A DNA stretch of 64,000 bases from Owenia fusiformis (lineage: Eukaryota > Annelida > Polychaeta > Sabellida > Oweniidae): the NCBI GenBank assembly GCA_903813345.2, contig CAIIXF020000005.1, forward strand, positions 26,227,375-26,291,374, read 5' to 3'. Shown piece after piece: positions 10,966-23,800 of the stretch (its first letter is position 1; each line of letters opens with the position of its first letter). Position numbers and translations under genes: made by a program. The notes beneath the pieces were generated by a model. That model saw only the letters and a list, made by a program, of their open reading frames with translations, ran no database searches and had not been told where the DNA came from.

Positions 10966-11769
10966 TGATAATGGCCATTACACACCAATAGGCTCGCGAT
11001 TGATCATTCTGAGTATGTTAGTGCATTCAAAATTGGTGTGCTTTTTCAGAATACTGGACAGTTCTAAAATAATCAGATTTTTTTCTGTTGGTCTCTGTTG
11101 ATTTAGGGTTTTCAAAAATGTTTAAAATTTGGCAAGTGTTTACTATTATATTCACTTTCTCTTCTGATCATTGCTAACTAACTCAAACATACTGGAACAG
11201 ATAGCAGGGTTATTCTCTGTGTTTTTCTCTGTGTACCAATAAAAATAGCGGGGTGCTGATTTTCTACACCTATAGCTCTACTATCTGTTCGAGTAGCTGT
11301 GAAGCAATCTCTAACTGGGTTCCCTGTCCCCTTGTCATTCCTCTAGATTGATTCATAGCGGACTATCTGCAAAAGGCAAAGAAATTGAATTCACTTTTGA
11401 AAACAGACTTTATAGAATGAATATGTTGAAAAGTTTATCTAGGCAGAGGTGCTGGTGCCACATGACATTCTGTCCACAAGATATGAAGAAAACTGTTTAA
11501 CTGTTTAACTTTTACAAATGCACAAGCAGATTTGTACCATCGTTAGGTTTTGGCACGCTGGGCAATTAAATTATTTAGAGATGTGCTCAGAAGACTTTAA
11601 ATTGTTTATAATCATGTATACTAGCTATCAACTTTTGAATTGCTACCAGCATCATTTGTCGACAATATTTGCAAAACAAATATTAATCCTGTATGTAATC
11701 CATTTGTTCTTCTGTCAAGATTGACAGCTCCTTTGAACATTAGTTGTAATATAGTATGTATATTTTCAG
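10966..11769. other. proposed XPOT 5' UTR intron, right part
   Basis: AT-rich. Only a weak inverted pair is visible (GAACAGATAGCAG at 11196 and CTATCTGTTC near 11281). The TATTTTCAG acceptor ends it at 11769. Confidence 0.35.
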
Positions 11770-11803
11770 GACCACTAGTGTGTTACATGGTGCTTGGTTT
11801 GCT

Positions 11804-11863
11804 ATGGATGAAGAAGCTCTTCTTGGGCTACTTCCCACAGCTGACATCTACAGACGCACAAGG
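11804..11863 (+). CDS. XPOT: XPOT coding exon 1 (residues 1-20)
   Basis: Starts at ATG 11804 and ends at the GTAAGT donor at 11864, phase 0. The exon itself probably begins at 11770 after TATTTTCAG. Encodes the conserved N-terminus MDEEALLGLLPTADIYRRTR. Confidence 0.93.
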
Positions 11864-14800
11864 GTAAGTCAGATGCAGATTTTATCGCACTTTGAAAAAG
11901 TGTAACGTTATATTGTCTTCAATCTTGTGCTGGTAGGTAGGCTGTCGGTGGGTGCCCGGGTATATTCGCGAAGAATACCCCTGGTAATATGTGTAATGTG
12001 TGACGTCATAATGGCAGGTCGTAGTAATGTCGTTCCATAATTAATATTCGAAACATTTTGATGATTTTTCATGTTCGAATCATAATATAGACCTCAGAGC
12101 AGGAGTATTATCGTTGAATACATCCCGCAGGGCTAGGCACAAAAGCTTTCGAACCCCTCACTCCCTTCGGTCGTTCGTACATAGAACGTGTGTGCCTAGC
12201 CCATGGTGTATTCCACGATATTACCCCTGCTCTTCGGTCTATATTTCTTAAGTAAAATCTATTTTTTCATAAATTACTTATTCATTTAGATTTTACTGAT
12301 TCAATATACATTACTCACTTGTACCGATTTGATTTTTAGGCGACTCAATATTTTGAACAACTGAAGGAGTCATCCAATGGTTGGGAAATATGTGCTGGGG
12401 CCCTGGCGTCTGGTCAGTATATGGGGTGAGTTTTGTAACATTATTTTATTTCATACAAATCACATTTACAATGCACTATGTAGATATATATGTTTGGTAC
12501 ACTGACTCTTAAATAGGTCTAGGCCTATGTGTAAGCATGGGCTTTCATGAAAAAGCCCATGGTTTAGTGACATTTTGGCGTAAGTTAAACAAGGCTTCTT
12601 TCATGGATGGTGTACAATGGTTGGCAGTTGGCGATCAGTGTCTGTAACAAATGGCAGGTGGTGACATTTTGCATGTTAATGCCTTATTCTTTACCTTGTT
12701 TTATAGAATTTTGATAATTGTTCCAGGAATGACCATGTGCGTTTCTTCCTCCTACAAGTAGTGGAGAATTACCTGAAAGCCAGGTATCCTCAGAGTGATG
12801 AGGCCACACAGCAGAAAGTAAAGACACTCATCATATCACTGCTACAGCAACAGGTAAGTGCAGGGCTCTCGCCAGTCTTTTAGACTGTGGCGCAGCGCCA
12901 CACTCTATTTAGCTCCCTCCACACCCTATTGGCAAATTATGACTGTTTCCACAGTCTAAACTTGACTGAATATACAATAATAGCATGTAAAAAGGATAAA
13001 ACAAAACATAAATATGAAAAAATATAAATATGAATGAACTGTTATTCTGAAGATGTTAGCACCACACCCTAAATATTTCCTGGTGAGAGCCCTGAAGTGC
13101 ATACTCTGTGATCACCCAGCATTGAGTCAAGTGTACAAGATGCACTCCCTGCTTCATTCACTTTAGATTTTGAAATATGCTTGCACTTATATGGAAACCA
13201 ATTCACACCCACAAAATGAGAAAAAACAAGAAAAATTGGCATATTTTGACCAAGTTTGTTCAGAATTGTGAAAATAAGAATTTTGCTCCCAAATCAGGAT
13301 GAAGACAGGAATAGGATTATAAATCACTAGGGGAAGAACTGGGAAACAATTGTCTAATAACATAAACTTCAATTACCAGTTCTACAATTCAGACCTTCGA
13401 TTCAAAAATCAAATGACAATGAAACCCACAAAACAACCTGAATATAAAGTTTATAGAAACCAAAAGGCCTATCATTGGCCTGACTTTGTAGCTACTTATG
13501 GCAAAGAATGGTAAAAACAGTCAGATTAAATATTTTTTTGCTTTCAGGGAGTTGACAGTTGTGTGGAGAAGAGTTTCATCAGAAACAAAATCGCTCAACT
13601 TTTTTCGTTAGTCTATGTCGCAGACTATCCCCATAGATGGCCAACTTTCATTCAGGATATCTTACAGGGGTTAACCCTGGGGGTCAATGCAATAGACTTG
13701 TATCTGAAGGTTCTGATGGCTATAGACAGTGAGGTGGTAGATAGAGATATTTCTCACACCCAACAGGTATGTTGATTAATAGGCCTGTGTTTTCTATCTT
13801 AGATCCTACATTTGCTAGATATAATCATGTGGCACTAAGGCTCAGTGTAAATGCACTGCAATATTACAAAGGCAAGGCAAGTTTATTTGCCTAATTAAGT
13901 TGATCAAAAGTTATGATGTCAGTGTATCAAAGCATGCTGACATCAAAATCAGTGTATCAAAGCATGCTGACATCAACAACTTGTTTTATCACTTGCATGT
14001 CAAAATGCTCAGGTTGTCATAATTGAATGTTCTAATGCTACGTTTCTAACTGCACTGATACTGGACAGGCTATACCTGGAGGACATTTGATCCACCAAAC
14101 TACTCAATTAATTGGTGTGATCTTGTGTTTTAGGAGACCCAGAGGAACACTTTGATCAAGGACACTATGAGAGAACAGTGTGTGCCACAAATGGTGGAGT
14201 CTTGGTACCATATTATAGTAAGGCTTCCAGATTTTCTCAACTCCAAGTGAATTCAAGCTAGTAAAAGTCAGCATGTTTATGTGACATGTTTATCTCATGA
14301 TGTTGATTGATTATCCCAGAAATGCAATTTGATGGGGATATTGTTTGTCCTTCAAGTCCTCATAATGCCACAAAACTGATCCATTCTTCCAAAAAAGCAT
14401 TGAATGAGATCAAATAAAAAGACCGTATAGATGTCTAAGAAAAAGGCTGATACATTAAGTTCACCCAAATAGTATAAGGCAAAGCCTCCAAAACTTCAAT
14501 TTTGAGAAGCAACTTCATTCATTGATTTTCCAGAGCTTGCTTCTATATGACATTAAATTCACAATGGTCTTTGTTTCTGTTTTAGACGTCATATCAAAAC
14601 TCTAAACCAGAGGTTGTATGCGCCTGTCTCGATGTCATCGGTGCTTATGTCTCCTGGATAGATATCGGCCATATCGCCAATGACAAGTTTGTCTCTGTCT
14701 TACTCCAATTCATGTCTGTGGATGTGCTAAGGGAGTCTGCCTGTGATTGTATTATAGAGATTATAAGTAAAGGAATGGACCCTTTAGCCAAGATGAACCT

Positions 14801-17800
14801 CATTGAGTCATTTACTAGCATACTAGACAGGGCAGGAATCTTGAATCCTGGCAAGGTAGGCAATTTAAGAAATTATAAATTTTGAATGGCTATACTTTCA
14901 CAGTTATGAGATTTGAAAGGGTTACCTGTATTTTACCGGCGGGCAAGCACCCAGGCGGGCGCTTTTATTTTTTTTCATAGGGGTGGTAGGATCAAAAACA
15001 CATTCCAAAATTATTTTATTGCATTATCTTTGAGATTCTGTGGTCGTGTAACTATATATGGTGGTTGGTACTTGGTGGTATACGCAATATTGTAGCAACA
15101 AATGAATTGGAATCTGTTCAAATAAAACGAGAGCGATAGTGATGTATGGGTCTGGTCTAGGGTTTGTAGAAAAAACCGGGTACCGGGTAGTAAATCCTCC
15201 ATGCTTTTTTCGACCGGGTACCCAAAAAACGAAAAATACGAATATACAACATAAATATCATTAGAAAACGTGTAAGATTTGTTTTGAATTTACAAAAAAT
15301 GTATGTAACTTCCTTCAAAATTGAGCTAGAAGCTTCAAATAAAAAGCATTTTAAGGTTCTTTTTTCCTCTATCATTATGGTCATATTTTCATTGGTTATG
15401 AGGGGAGGTGCGATCACAATATCGCACCCCCTCCTGGCTACGCCTATGACATTGTAAGACGTAACAATTTACACTTCAGTGGACGTTTCGTCGAAAATTG
15501 GGATAACTTAAATTATGATTAATAATTAAAATCTTATACGTTGCATCATGTAAATTAACACACGTTACCTCTCTGCTAAAGTAACGATAGCTATTTACAG
15601 ATTTAAATTCTAATCAAAACAATTCACGTTCCAACATACGAACTTTTGAAAATAGAGTAAGATTGATTTGTCAAGTTTTACAAATCGTCTTGCAATGTCA
15701 TAGGCGTACCCTGGAGGGGGTGCGATGGTGCAATCACCCCCCCGCTCCGATAACCAATGAAAATATGACCATGATGATAGAGGAAGAAAAGAGCCTTAAA
15801 ATGCTTTTTATTTGAAGCTTCTAGCTCAATTTTGAAGGAAGTTACATACATTTTTGAAAATTCAAAACAAATCTTACACGTTTTCTAATGATGTTATATA
15901 TTCATATTTTTCGGTTTTGGGTGCCCGGTTTTTTCGAGTACCAAGTTTGAACCCAGCATGGAGGATTTACTACCCGGTACCCGTTTTTTTTCTACAAACC
16001 CTCGGGTCTACTGCGCGCTAATTGGTCAACAGTGATCAGTGACGTCAGGGTCAAGTGAGGTCACCTGCTTGACCACTGAGAACATTAAGTTTAGAGAAGA
16101 TCGGGACAAACTGAGCATGGCATAAGTAAACTGAACAATATTGCAAAATATTACACAGGATTTAAAAGGCCGAAACTGTTTGGAAAGTTCCTAAATTTAG
16201 TGTAATTAAAATCTTGACCGGAAGTTAAAAATCCAGTGTCCTTGACCTGACCGGAAGACGACAACAACAAGATAGGTCCAACAAGATAATGCAGCAAACT
16301 CTTTGTCAAGATCTGCTTGGAGAAAAAAGTTGCCTAGCCCTGATACCCCGGCCTGATACGTATGTTAGCTTTTTTGTTATGACAACATAATCTCAAAGAT
16401 AGTCCATAAATTAATTTTGGAATGTGTTTTTGATCCTACCACCCCTATGAAAAAAATAAAAGCGCCCGCCTGGGTCGCTTGCAAAATACAGGTAACCATT
16501 TGAAAGTTATAATGCATGTACGAAACTAAACTCCTTTCAAATATATGAGGTTTGGGACAAACTGAATATTTTCATATTGAAAGATCTTTACATTTAACAT
16601 TTCGCATCTCTTGCTGTATAAAAAAAAGAATATTCATAATGTGTTCTATGTGTGATTTCAGGATGAAGATCCAGATTACTTAGCCAAATTAGCTAGACTA
16701 GTGGACAGCATAGGAACCAATCTAATCATAAACTATCAGAAGTAAGTTATTATCATGACATGAAAACAGGTGTATCTGGTTACTATAGTTATCGCCTTAT
16801 AAGGTCAACTTGACCTCACAAATTCCTCTATGTAAAGTCCAGAACTGCTTATTTCATGGTTTAAACCTTTCCAATAAACTTAATCTAAAGCTACACCGAA
16901 GCAACTGGGATATATTGGCTAGATTCATGATGTCAAAGGTTGTAAGCAGCAATGTTTCGAAGCAAAAGATTTTGATTATGAAAAACCTCTTAGTAGGTAG
17001 TTTTGTTGGTAAACATTTCAACATGTGACATCATGAGTCAGGTCAGTATAGCATAGCTTCTTTGATGTAGTCCCAGGGTTGGAATCCAGGTGAAAGTAAT
17101 TATGAAGTTGTAATATAAAACCCCATCATAATATTGCATTTTCGTTGTTCTAAGATTATCTCATCCATCCAAAAAGTAAACAAAAATCTATAATTTAAAG
17201 AAGAGTGTTGATTTCTTTCATTATGCTGAAAATAGAATATTTGTTTTGTTTATTAATACTTCTTACTTCACATTGACCTTTGTATGTTTTTATGTTTTTG
17301 TCAAATTTTTAATACTAGTGCTAAAAACATTTTGAGCAATGGTATAAAACTTGTTCTAATTAAAATGGAAATCAAGATCATCAAAAATCAAATAGACTCA
17401 TCCACACAGTTCAAGATTTGATTGACAGTTCTATTTTTGCACCTTCCATATTTGGGAGTGAAATTGATGGCCTGTGTTAAAACTCCAAGGTCAAGCTGAT
17501 CTGGTCGCTCTCTAAGGACAATTTAAAAACAGATTTCTGACTGAAGTTGATCAATTCTATCTTCATTTTTCTCAGTTAAAACATATTTATAGAAAAATTC
17601 ACCTTTCAAATCATTCCTGTCTATCTATTATCAATTTATTTATCAGGTTTTTATCATAATTATTTTAATTTGAAAGAAGGAGTTTGGAGTAATTTATAGT
17701 TCTGTTTTGTCAAAGAATTTTCATGGAAAGGACAATTTTATATGTCAGGGTTTTATTTGAAGTTTATTGTCGAATGAAATATCAGATCCCAGATTAGTTA

Positions 17801-20800
17801 AATTCAGTATTTATGTAAAAATGTAAAAGCAAAATGTAAAAAGATATCTTCAATCTTAATAATTTGTTGTATTGTTGAGTATTTTGAAATGCTGTAACTG
17901 CTCAATTTGGGTGCACCCCAGTTGTCCGAAACCCAGTTGTCCGAAACCCAGTTGTCCGAAACCCAGTTGTCCGAAACCCAGTTGTCCGAAACCCATTTTT
18001 CCGAAACCCAGTTCTCCGAAACCCAGTTGTCCGAAAAATTTAGTCATACTTTACCAGATAAAGGGGGACGCACCTCAAGCCAGTTTCATGTCATGTATAT
18101 GGCAAAATTAATGGCATGGATGCATTCTGATGTATAGATCTCTCTCTCACTTTGAATTGCATCCATTACACGGCGTTACCAGAATGACAGGAACGGGGGA
18201 TTTATTTTACATTGTGATTCTAAAAAAGGTCATCAAAACACAATATATATTACGGAACAGTTGATCTTATCTTATTTAATATATTTTATATAGGCAAAAT
18301 AAAATGAAACATTTTGAAACCGATAAAATAAGTTAACGCATAAAACTTTAAGAATAAACAGTACACATATTACGTTGTCAAAATGTTTCGTCGCATTTAA
18401 TTTCTTAGTCTCTGTCTCTTATCAAATCGTAAAATGTAAAAGAACAAAACATTCTAAACGTAATCACTTGGGATTAACTGGAAACGAAGACAGGCTGTCC
18501 TCGTATCAAATTGGATGTTCTCCAATTCGCAAGAAGTTTCATTTTCGCCATGTACTCACTTCATCTTTTTGAATTTAATCTCTATTTCTCGAACAGAGTA
18601 CCTAAATGAAGAATAATTTTTGGTTTCAAAAGATGTACACGACGTCAACTTTACTAAATAAACGCCCAGTAGGCTCATTTGCGTGAAAAGCCGGTAGTTG
18701 TATTTATACACTCCCCTCCATAAGTTTGGCAACCTTAGCTCCCCCATTGAACTACGTGTTAAAGCCTCTTTACGTTTGAATTTTTATTTACGATGAAATA
18801 GCGTATAATATTGATAGAAACGTAACTTTACTTTATTTCCAATACCTCCTAATTTTCTAGATTTTTTCCTCCATAACAAGAGATCGAAAATTGAACGGAT
18901 AAATTTGATGAATTTTTTAAAATCGTCATTCCCGTATAATCCAAGGGGAAATAGAGAGTTCGGGGCAAATCAGAATCTTTTCAGTAAAAGATTCAGCAAA
19001 ATTTTTTTGGTATAAAAAATTGAATTGTCTGACTTTTTTGTTCACTAAGTTTTAATTTATTTGATGAATACTAAATTTATAGCGCTTCAAAGTCATTTTT
19101 GAAAATAATTTTTCGACTCCTGTGTTATTTCAATGGGAGAGTTTTCTTGAAAACCAATTTTGACTTTAAAGCCCTGTAACTTTGTTGAACCTGAAGAAAC
19201 ATATCAATTCTTTGTTAAATAAAGTTAGCAAATTCAATTGCCTGCCTTACTCATATTTTGCAAGGACTTGGATGGATGGATATTCTGTCATATGACGTGC
19301 GGTAAATCTACCATTTCCCATTGGATGACATGGGAATGACGATTTTCAAAAAGTCATCAAATTTATCATCAATTTTCGACCTATTGTAATTTAGGAAAAA
19401 AATTGGAAAAAATTGATAAAATTTGAAGGTATTGGAAATAAAGTCAAGTTACGTTTCCATCAATATTATAGTTATTTCATCGCCGGTTAAGTAAATAAAA
19501 ATTCAACTTATGGGTATCTTCTATTGACGGAGGATAATGTTTAAAGGGGCTACAGTGCCTGTGCGTAGGAAAACTACGCTTGCCTTGGGGACTCCGTACG
19601 GCGTATCCAGTTTTTCACACGCCGCAGGGTCGCCGTATAGAAATTATAACTCGGAGTTATAATATTTGTTCATTTCTGAGGTCCCGTAGAAATCAACTGG
19701 CTCAACAAGATTGAATCATTATTTGTCAATGTTTCACGATCACTTTTCATTTGATATTACATCCTAGCACTATGAATAACATTTATAAATTGCCCTGATG
19801 TAAATAAAATGAAAAAAAGTATTATTTATCAACAGAAATTTAAAATTCACCATGCGGCTGCCGTGGGAAGTCCTATTGATCCTCATAAATTATCCCCTAC
19901 TCATATTAAGTTAAAATGTGCCCATCGTGCGCCTAATACTAATGGCGCTGTCACACTGCTCGTGTCCCGTCCCGTCTCTCAACGTACAAAGCATTCAGGC
20001 CAAAATTTAAGGAATAAGCTATAGTGAGCTGTTTCAGAACGCCGTCTGAAACGCCTTCTGATTCTGAACCCACTGTATTCATTGGACGGTGGGAGGTCGT
20101 CCATGCTTACACTTTCAGTATCTGACCCTATTATCACACCAAACTAGTTCTCACTACGCTCTCGAGAACGGGCTTAAACTGTGTGGACGGATTGGAAGTA
20201 CTTAGAACCGTATGGGGTCTACTTGCCTACTCGAAAGGGTAGTTCCAAAATTTCCACGTGGTCATCACTTTCTGCAATCACGCGGTCTTCGACCGTTAAT
20301 TGGAATTTTTGACCTACCAGATGCTTGAAAATCAAGGATTGCGAGTCTGATACTGCACCGTTTTTGTTCCATTATACCATTAAAAGCAAAACAAAATTGC
20401 ACTTCTGTCAGTGCATTACTTTATTGTAAAGAGTCTCTCGTTCTAGCAGCATTTTGGTCCCCACTCCCCAGCTGTTAGAAGGCCTTCTTACAGCTGGGGA
20501 CCAAAATTACGCTGGAAGTAGGAACTCTGTTTAAGATAATAACGTACCATCAGAAAGAGATTTTTGTCATGCTTTGAATGGAACAAGTTTGAAGAAAAAC
20601 GGTGCAGTATGAGACTCGTAATTGATTTTCAAATATCCGGTAGGTCAAAAATTCAAATTAACGGTCGAAGTTAGGACCGCGTGGCGACGTGGGGCAAAGG
20701 TTGAACTGTCTCAGAATGTATTGGGAACGAGGTAGAAATAAAGAATTCATATGAACGAGTCATGCAAGATACTAAAGAGATACAAATGCATTTTGATTCT

Positions 20801-23800
20801 CAGTTTTTGGGCAATTAAAACTCCCTGTCTGCATTGAGTATAGTTATTTATTGTCCGGTGTATAATTTTGAAACATTATCCTAATTTTTCACAAAACTTT
20901 TTCAATGATTCTGCAATAGTTAATGGTTGACATCTATGGCACACTAAAAACGAATTTTTTTATGCAGGGTACGTACATGATACAGATCAAATCTTGGCTC
21001 TACTACAAACTATTACACACTTACTTCAACAGTTCAATATATTGCAAAAACACAGTTTTGATTTTGAACAATATCACCCAGGGGCGTAGGAAGGTGTAAA
21101 TTCAACACTACGCCAAAAAATCCCGCCAAAAATATGAAACAATTGTGTCAAATCTTCTTTATCAAAACGCCTATTTTATTGTCATTTTATGGCAATAGAG
21201 ATTTTAAGCTTGCAATGTTTTCACAACCTAAATGTGAACGGAAATAGTTAAGCGATGTATTTGTATGGGCGATTGGTAATACGTATAGGTTGGCGTTTCG
21301 ATTTTATATGCAAGCTTAATATCCCTGATACCCTTTTTAATGTGCTTAAAATGTTCGAATGATTTTTATCATTTAAAATCACCACGGAAAGCCGATCTTT
21401 TAAAACTCGACACAAATCATCCTCACTTTTCTTATGTCTCGAACGATAAAGACGATCGATTTCCAAATAACAATGAGAGATTTTTAATCATTTTCGAATA
21501 ATTGAATTGATTTAAAGAAACGCATTCGTGATCAATGATACAATTAATCCTAATGTCTGCAACCTTTTTTATAACACTAGTTCGCAAGACCAAATAAACC
21601 TCCCACCACAAAGGTCAAATCGAGGTCAGCGTGACTTAGGGGGTGCCAAAGATGTTATATTTCATAAAACAATAATCTATTATCTTTCAAATGAAATAAA
21701 AATCTAGGTAATAGCTTTTCTAGAACTGAAATCAATGGAACGCGTAATTGAATAATCAACATTTTCAAGTGATGCTGTCCCCAGCTCCGATTTCGGTGAT
21801 CGGCTAGTATAAAAGGTTTGAGCGTATCATTTTGTTCAAGACACTCTCTAGAGTAAATTATCCTAACTTGAGTAAAAATGTGTGGTAAGTAAATTCGCTA
21901 TGGGCAGTTAAAGAGGCGCCATCTATTCATTTTCAAACAGGGGGTAGGGGTATAAAATAATTTTTAACACATTTTAATAGTAAAATGACATTGAAATACT
22001 AATAAAATCTTATCAAGAACATTATTTACAATCAGTATGAATTTTCTTGTGTGGATTAGGGTGAAAATAAGGGCATATGTTGAAATTCACTACAGGGGCG
22101 CCACCTATTTTTGTACTTCTACCACGTGTATAGTATAATCCAAGGTGCATATATTGCAGGCCACAGGATAACATATTAACACCTTACATTAGCAGTTGCC
22201 ATTACTTCATAAATGGAGTAAAGTACTCCCACTATTGACAGGCTAAAAGGATTCCTGTATGGATTACAAAAGATGTTGGGTCCAATGTATGCAAGGGAAT
22301 AATCTCATCCATTGTACTTGTAAAGGGTGTTTGGGGAGCAGATGCAAATATTTGAAAGCAGATATTATTTGCCCTGAATTATATGTAGCTGTAGAGGAGA
22401 TTCTGAACTGTTGATTTCATGATTCTCAATAAATATGACAAAACAAGACCATTTTGAGCACACATTTGAGATGCATATGTTGCATATTGTGAGAGTTATC
22501 AAGGTGAGATAGCCCCTGGGACACCAGAGGCTAAAATTAAAATTTTAAAAAAAATGCAATCATTTTTCTACATTTCATTAGTATTATGAAAAAGACAGGG
22601 CTTTTCTGAGAATATTTGAGGATTATATTTTACGTATCTTAGAAGTTATTATTATTATTATATGGTGCGATATGATTACCCAGGAACGTAAGAAGCTAAA
22701 ATTAAAATTTTTGAAATGTATAATCATTTTTCTACTTCTTATTAGTAATATTATGACAAAGCAAGAGTGCATACACCTTTTTGAGTACATTTGAGATACA
22801 TATGCTCCATATTTTGGAAGTTATTAAGGTGAGATATGGTCGACCCTGGGATGTCAGAAGCCAAAATGAGAATCAATATTATTTTAAATGTACAATTATT
22901 TTTTTACTTCTTATTAGTAATATTATGACAAAGCAAGAGTACATTCACCATTTTGAGCACATGTGAGATATATGCTCCATATTTTGGAAGTTATTATATT
23001 AAGGTGAGATATGGTCACCCCTGCTGGGACGTCAGAAGCCAAAATGAAAATTAATATTTTTTTAAATGTACAATCATTTTTTTTACTTCTTATTAGTAAT
23101 ATTATGACAAAACAAGAGTACATACACCATTTTGAGCACATTTGAGATACATATGCTCCATATTTTGGAAGTTATTAAGGTGAGATATGGTCACCCCTAG
23201 GACGTCAGAAGCCAAAATGAGAATCAATATTTTTAAAAATGTACAATCATTTTTATCGCACTTTGAAAAAGTGCTATATTGTCGTCGTCTTGTGCTGTTG
23301 GGCGGGCGTGCGGGCGTGCGGATGTGCGGGCGTGCGGGCGGCACATAAACCAAATCTTGTCATCAAATTTCCAGGATAACTGCTTACCTGTTCAACTTGA
23401 AATTCTTACAGATGCAAGAGCAGACTAGTACCAAGATCTGATTAGGTTAAGGGCATGCTGGGTAAACTATGTGGCGGCCATTTTGAATTTTTCAACAAAT
23501 CTTGTCATCAAAATTCCAGGAAAACCACTTATCCGTTCAACTTGAAATTTTTACAGATGCAAGAGCAGACTATTGCCGAGATCTGATTAGGTTTTGGGTA
23601 TGCTGGCTGAATTACATGGTGGCCATTTTGAATTTTTCAATTTGGCGGCCATTTTGAATTTTTCAACTTGCTCCAAATTGACCAAATTTTTTTTTTAAAA
23701 ACATCTACAAGTTCTCAGAAGTTCAAATCTGACCTTAGATTTCAGATTTGACCTTTCATTCACCTTCAGTGACCTTGAAAAGGTCAAAAAAGTTGATTTT

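Noticed and set aside
15160-16001. A target duplication based on GGTCTA near both ends
   Set aside because: The right copy is displaced by three bases from the TIR end, so I did not claim it.
17917-18036. Regularly spaced repeats that could suggest a CRISPR array
   Set aside because: Units are contiguous with no unique spacers, and the genome is eukaryotic.
17856-18137. Repetitive open frames (PSCPK / QLSET / LGFGQ types)
   Set aside because: Produced by the 15-bp subterminal repeats of the foldback-like element, not a gene.
22923-23353. Minus-strand frames of 72 and 83 codons with repeated motifs
   Set aside because: Readings of the 172-bp tandem repeats and the Helentron-like terminus.
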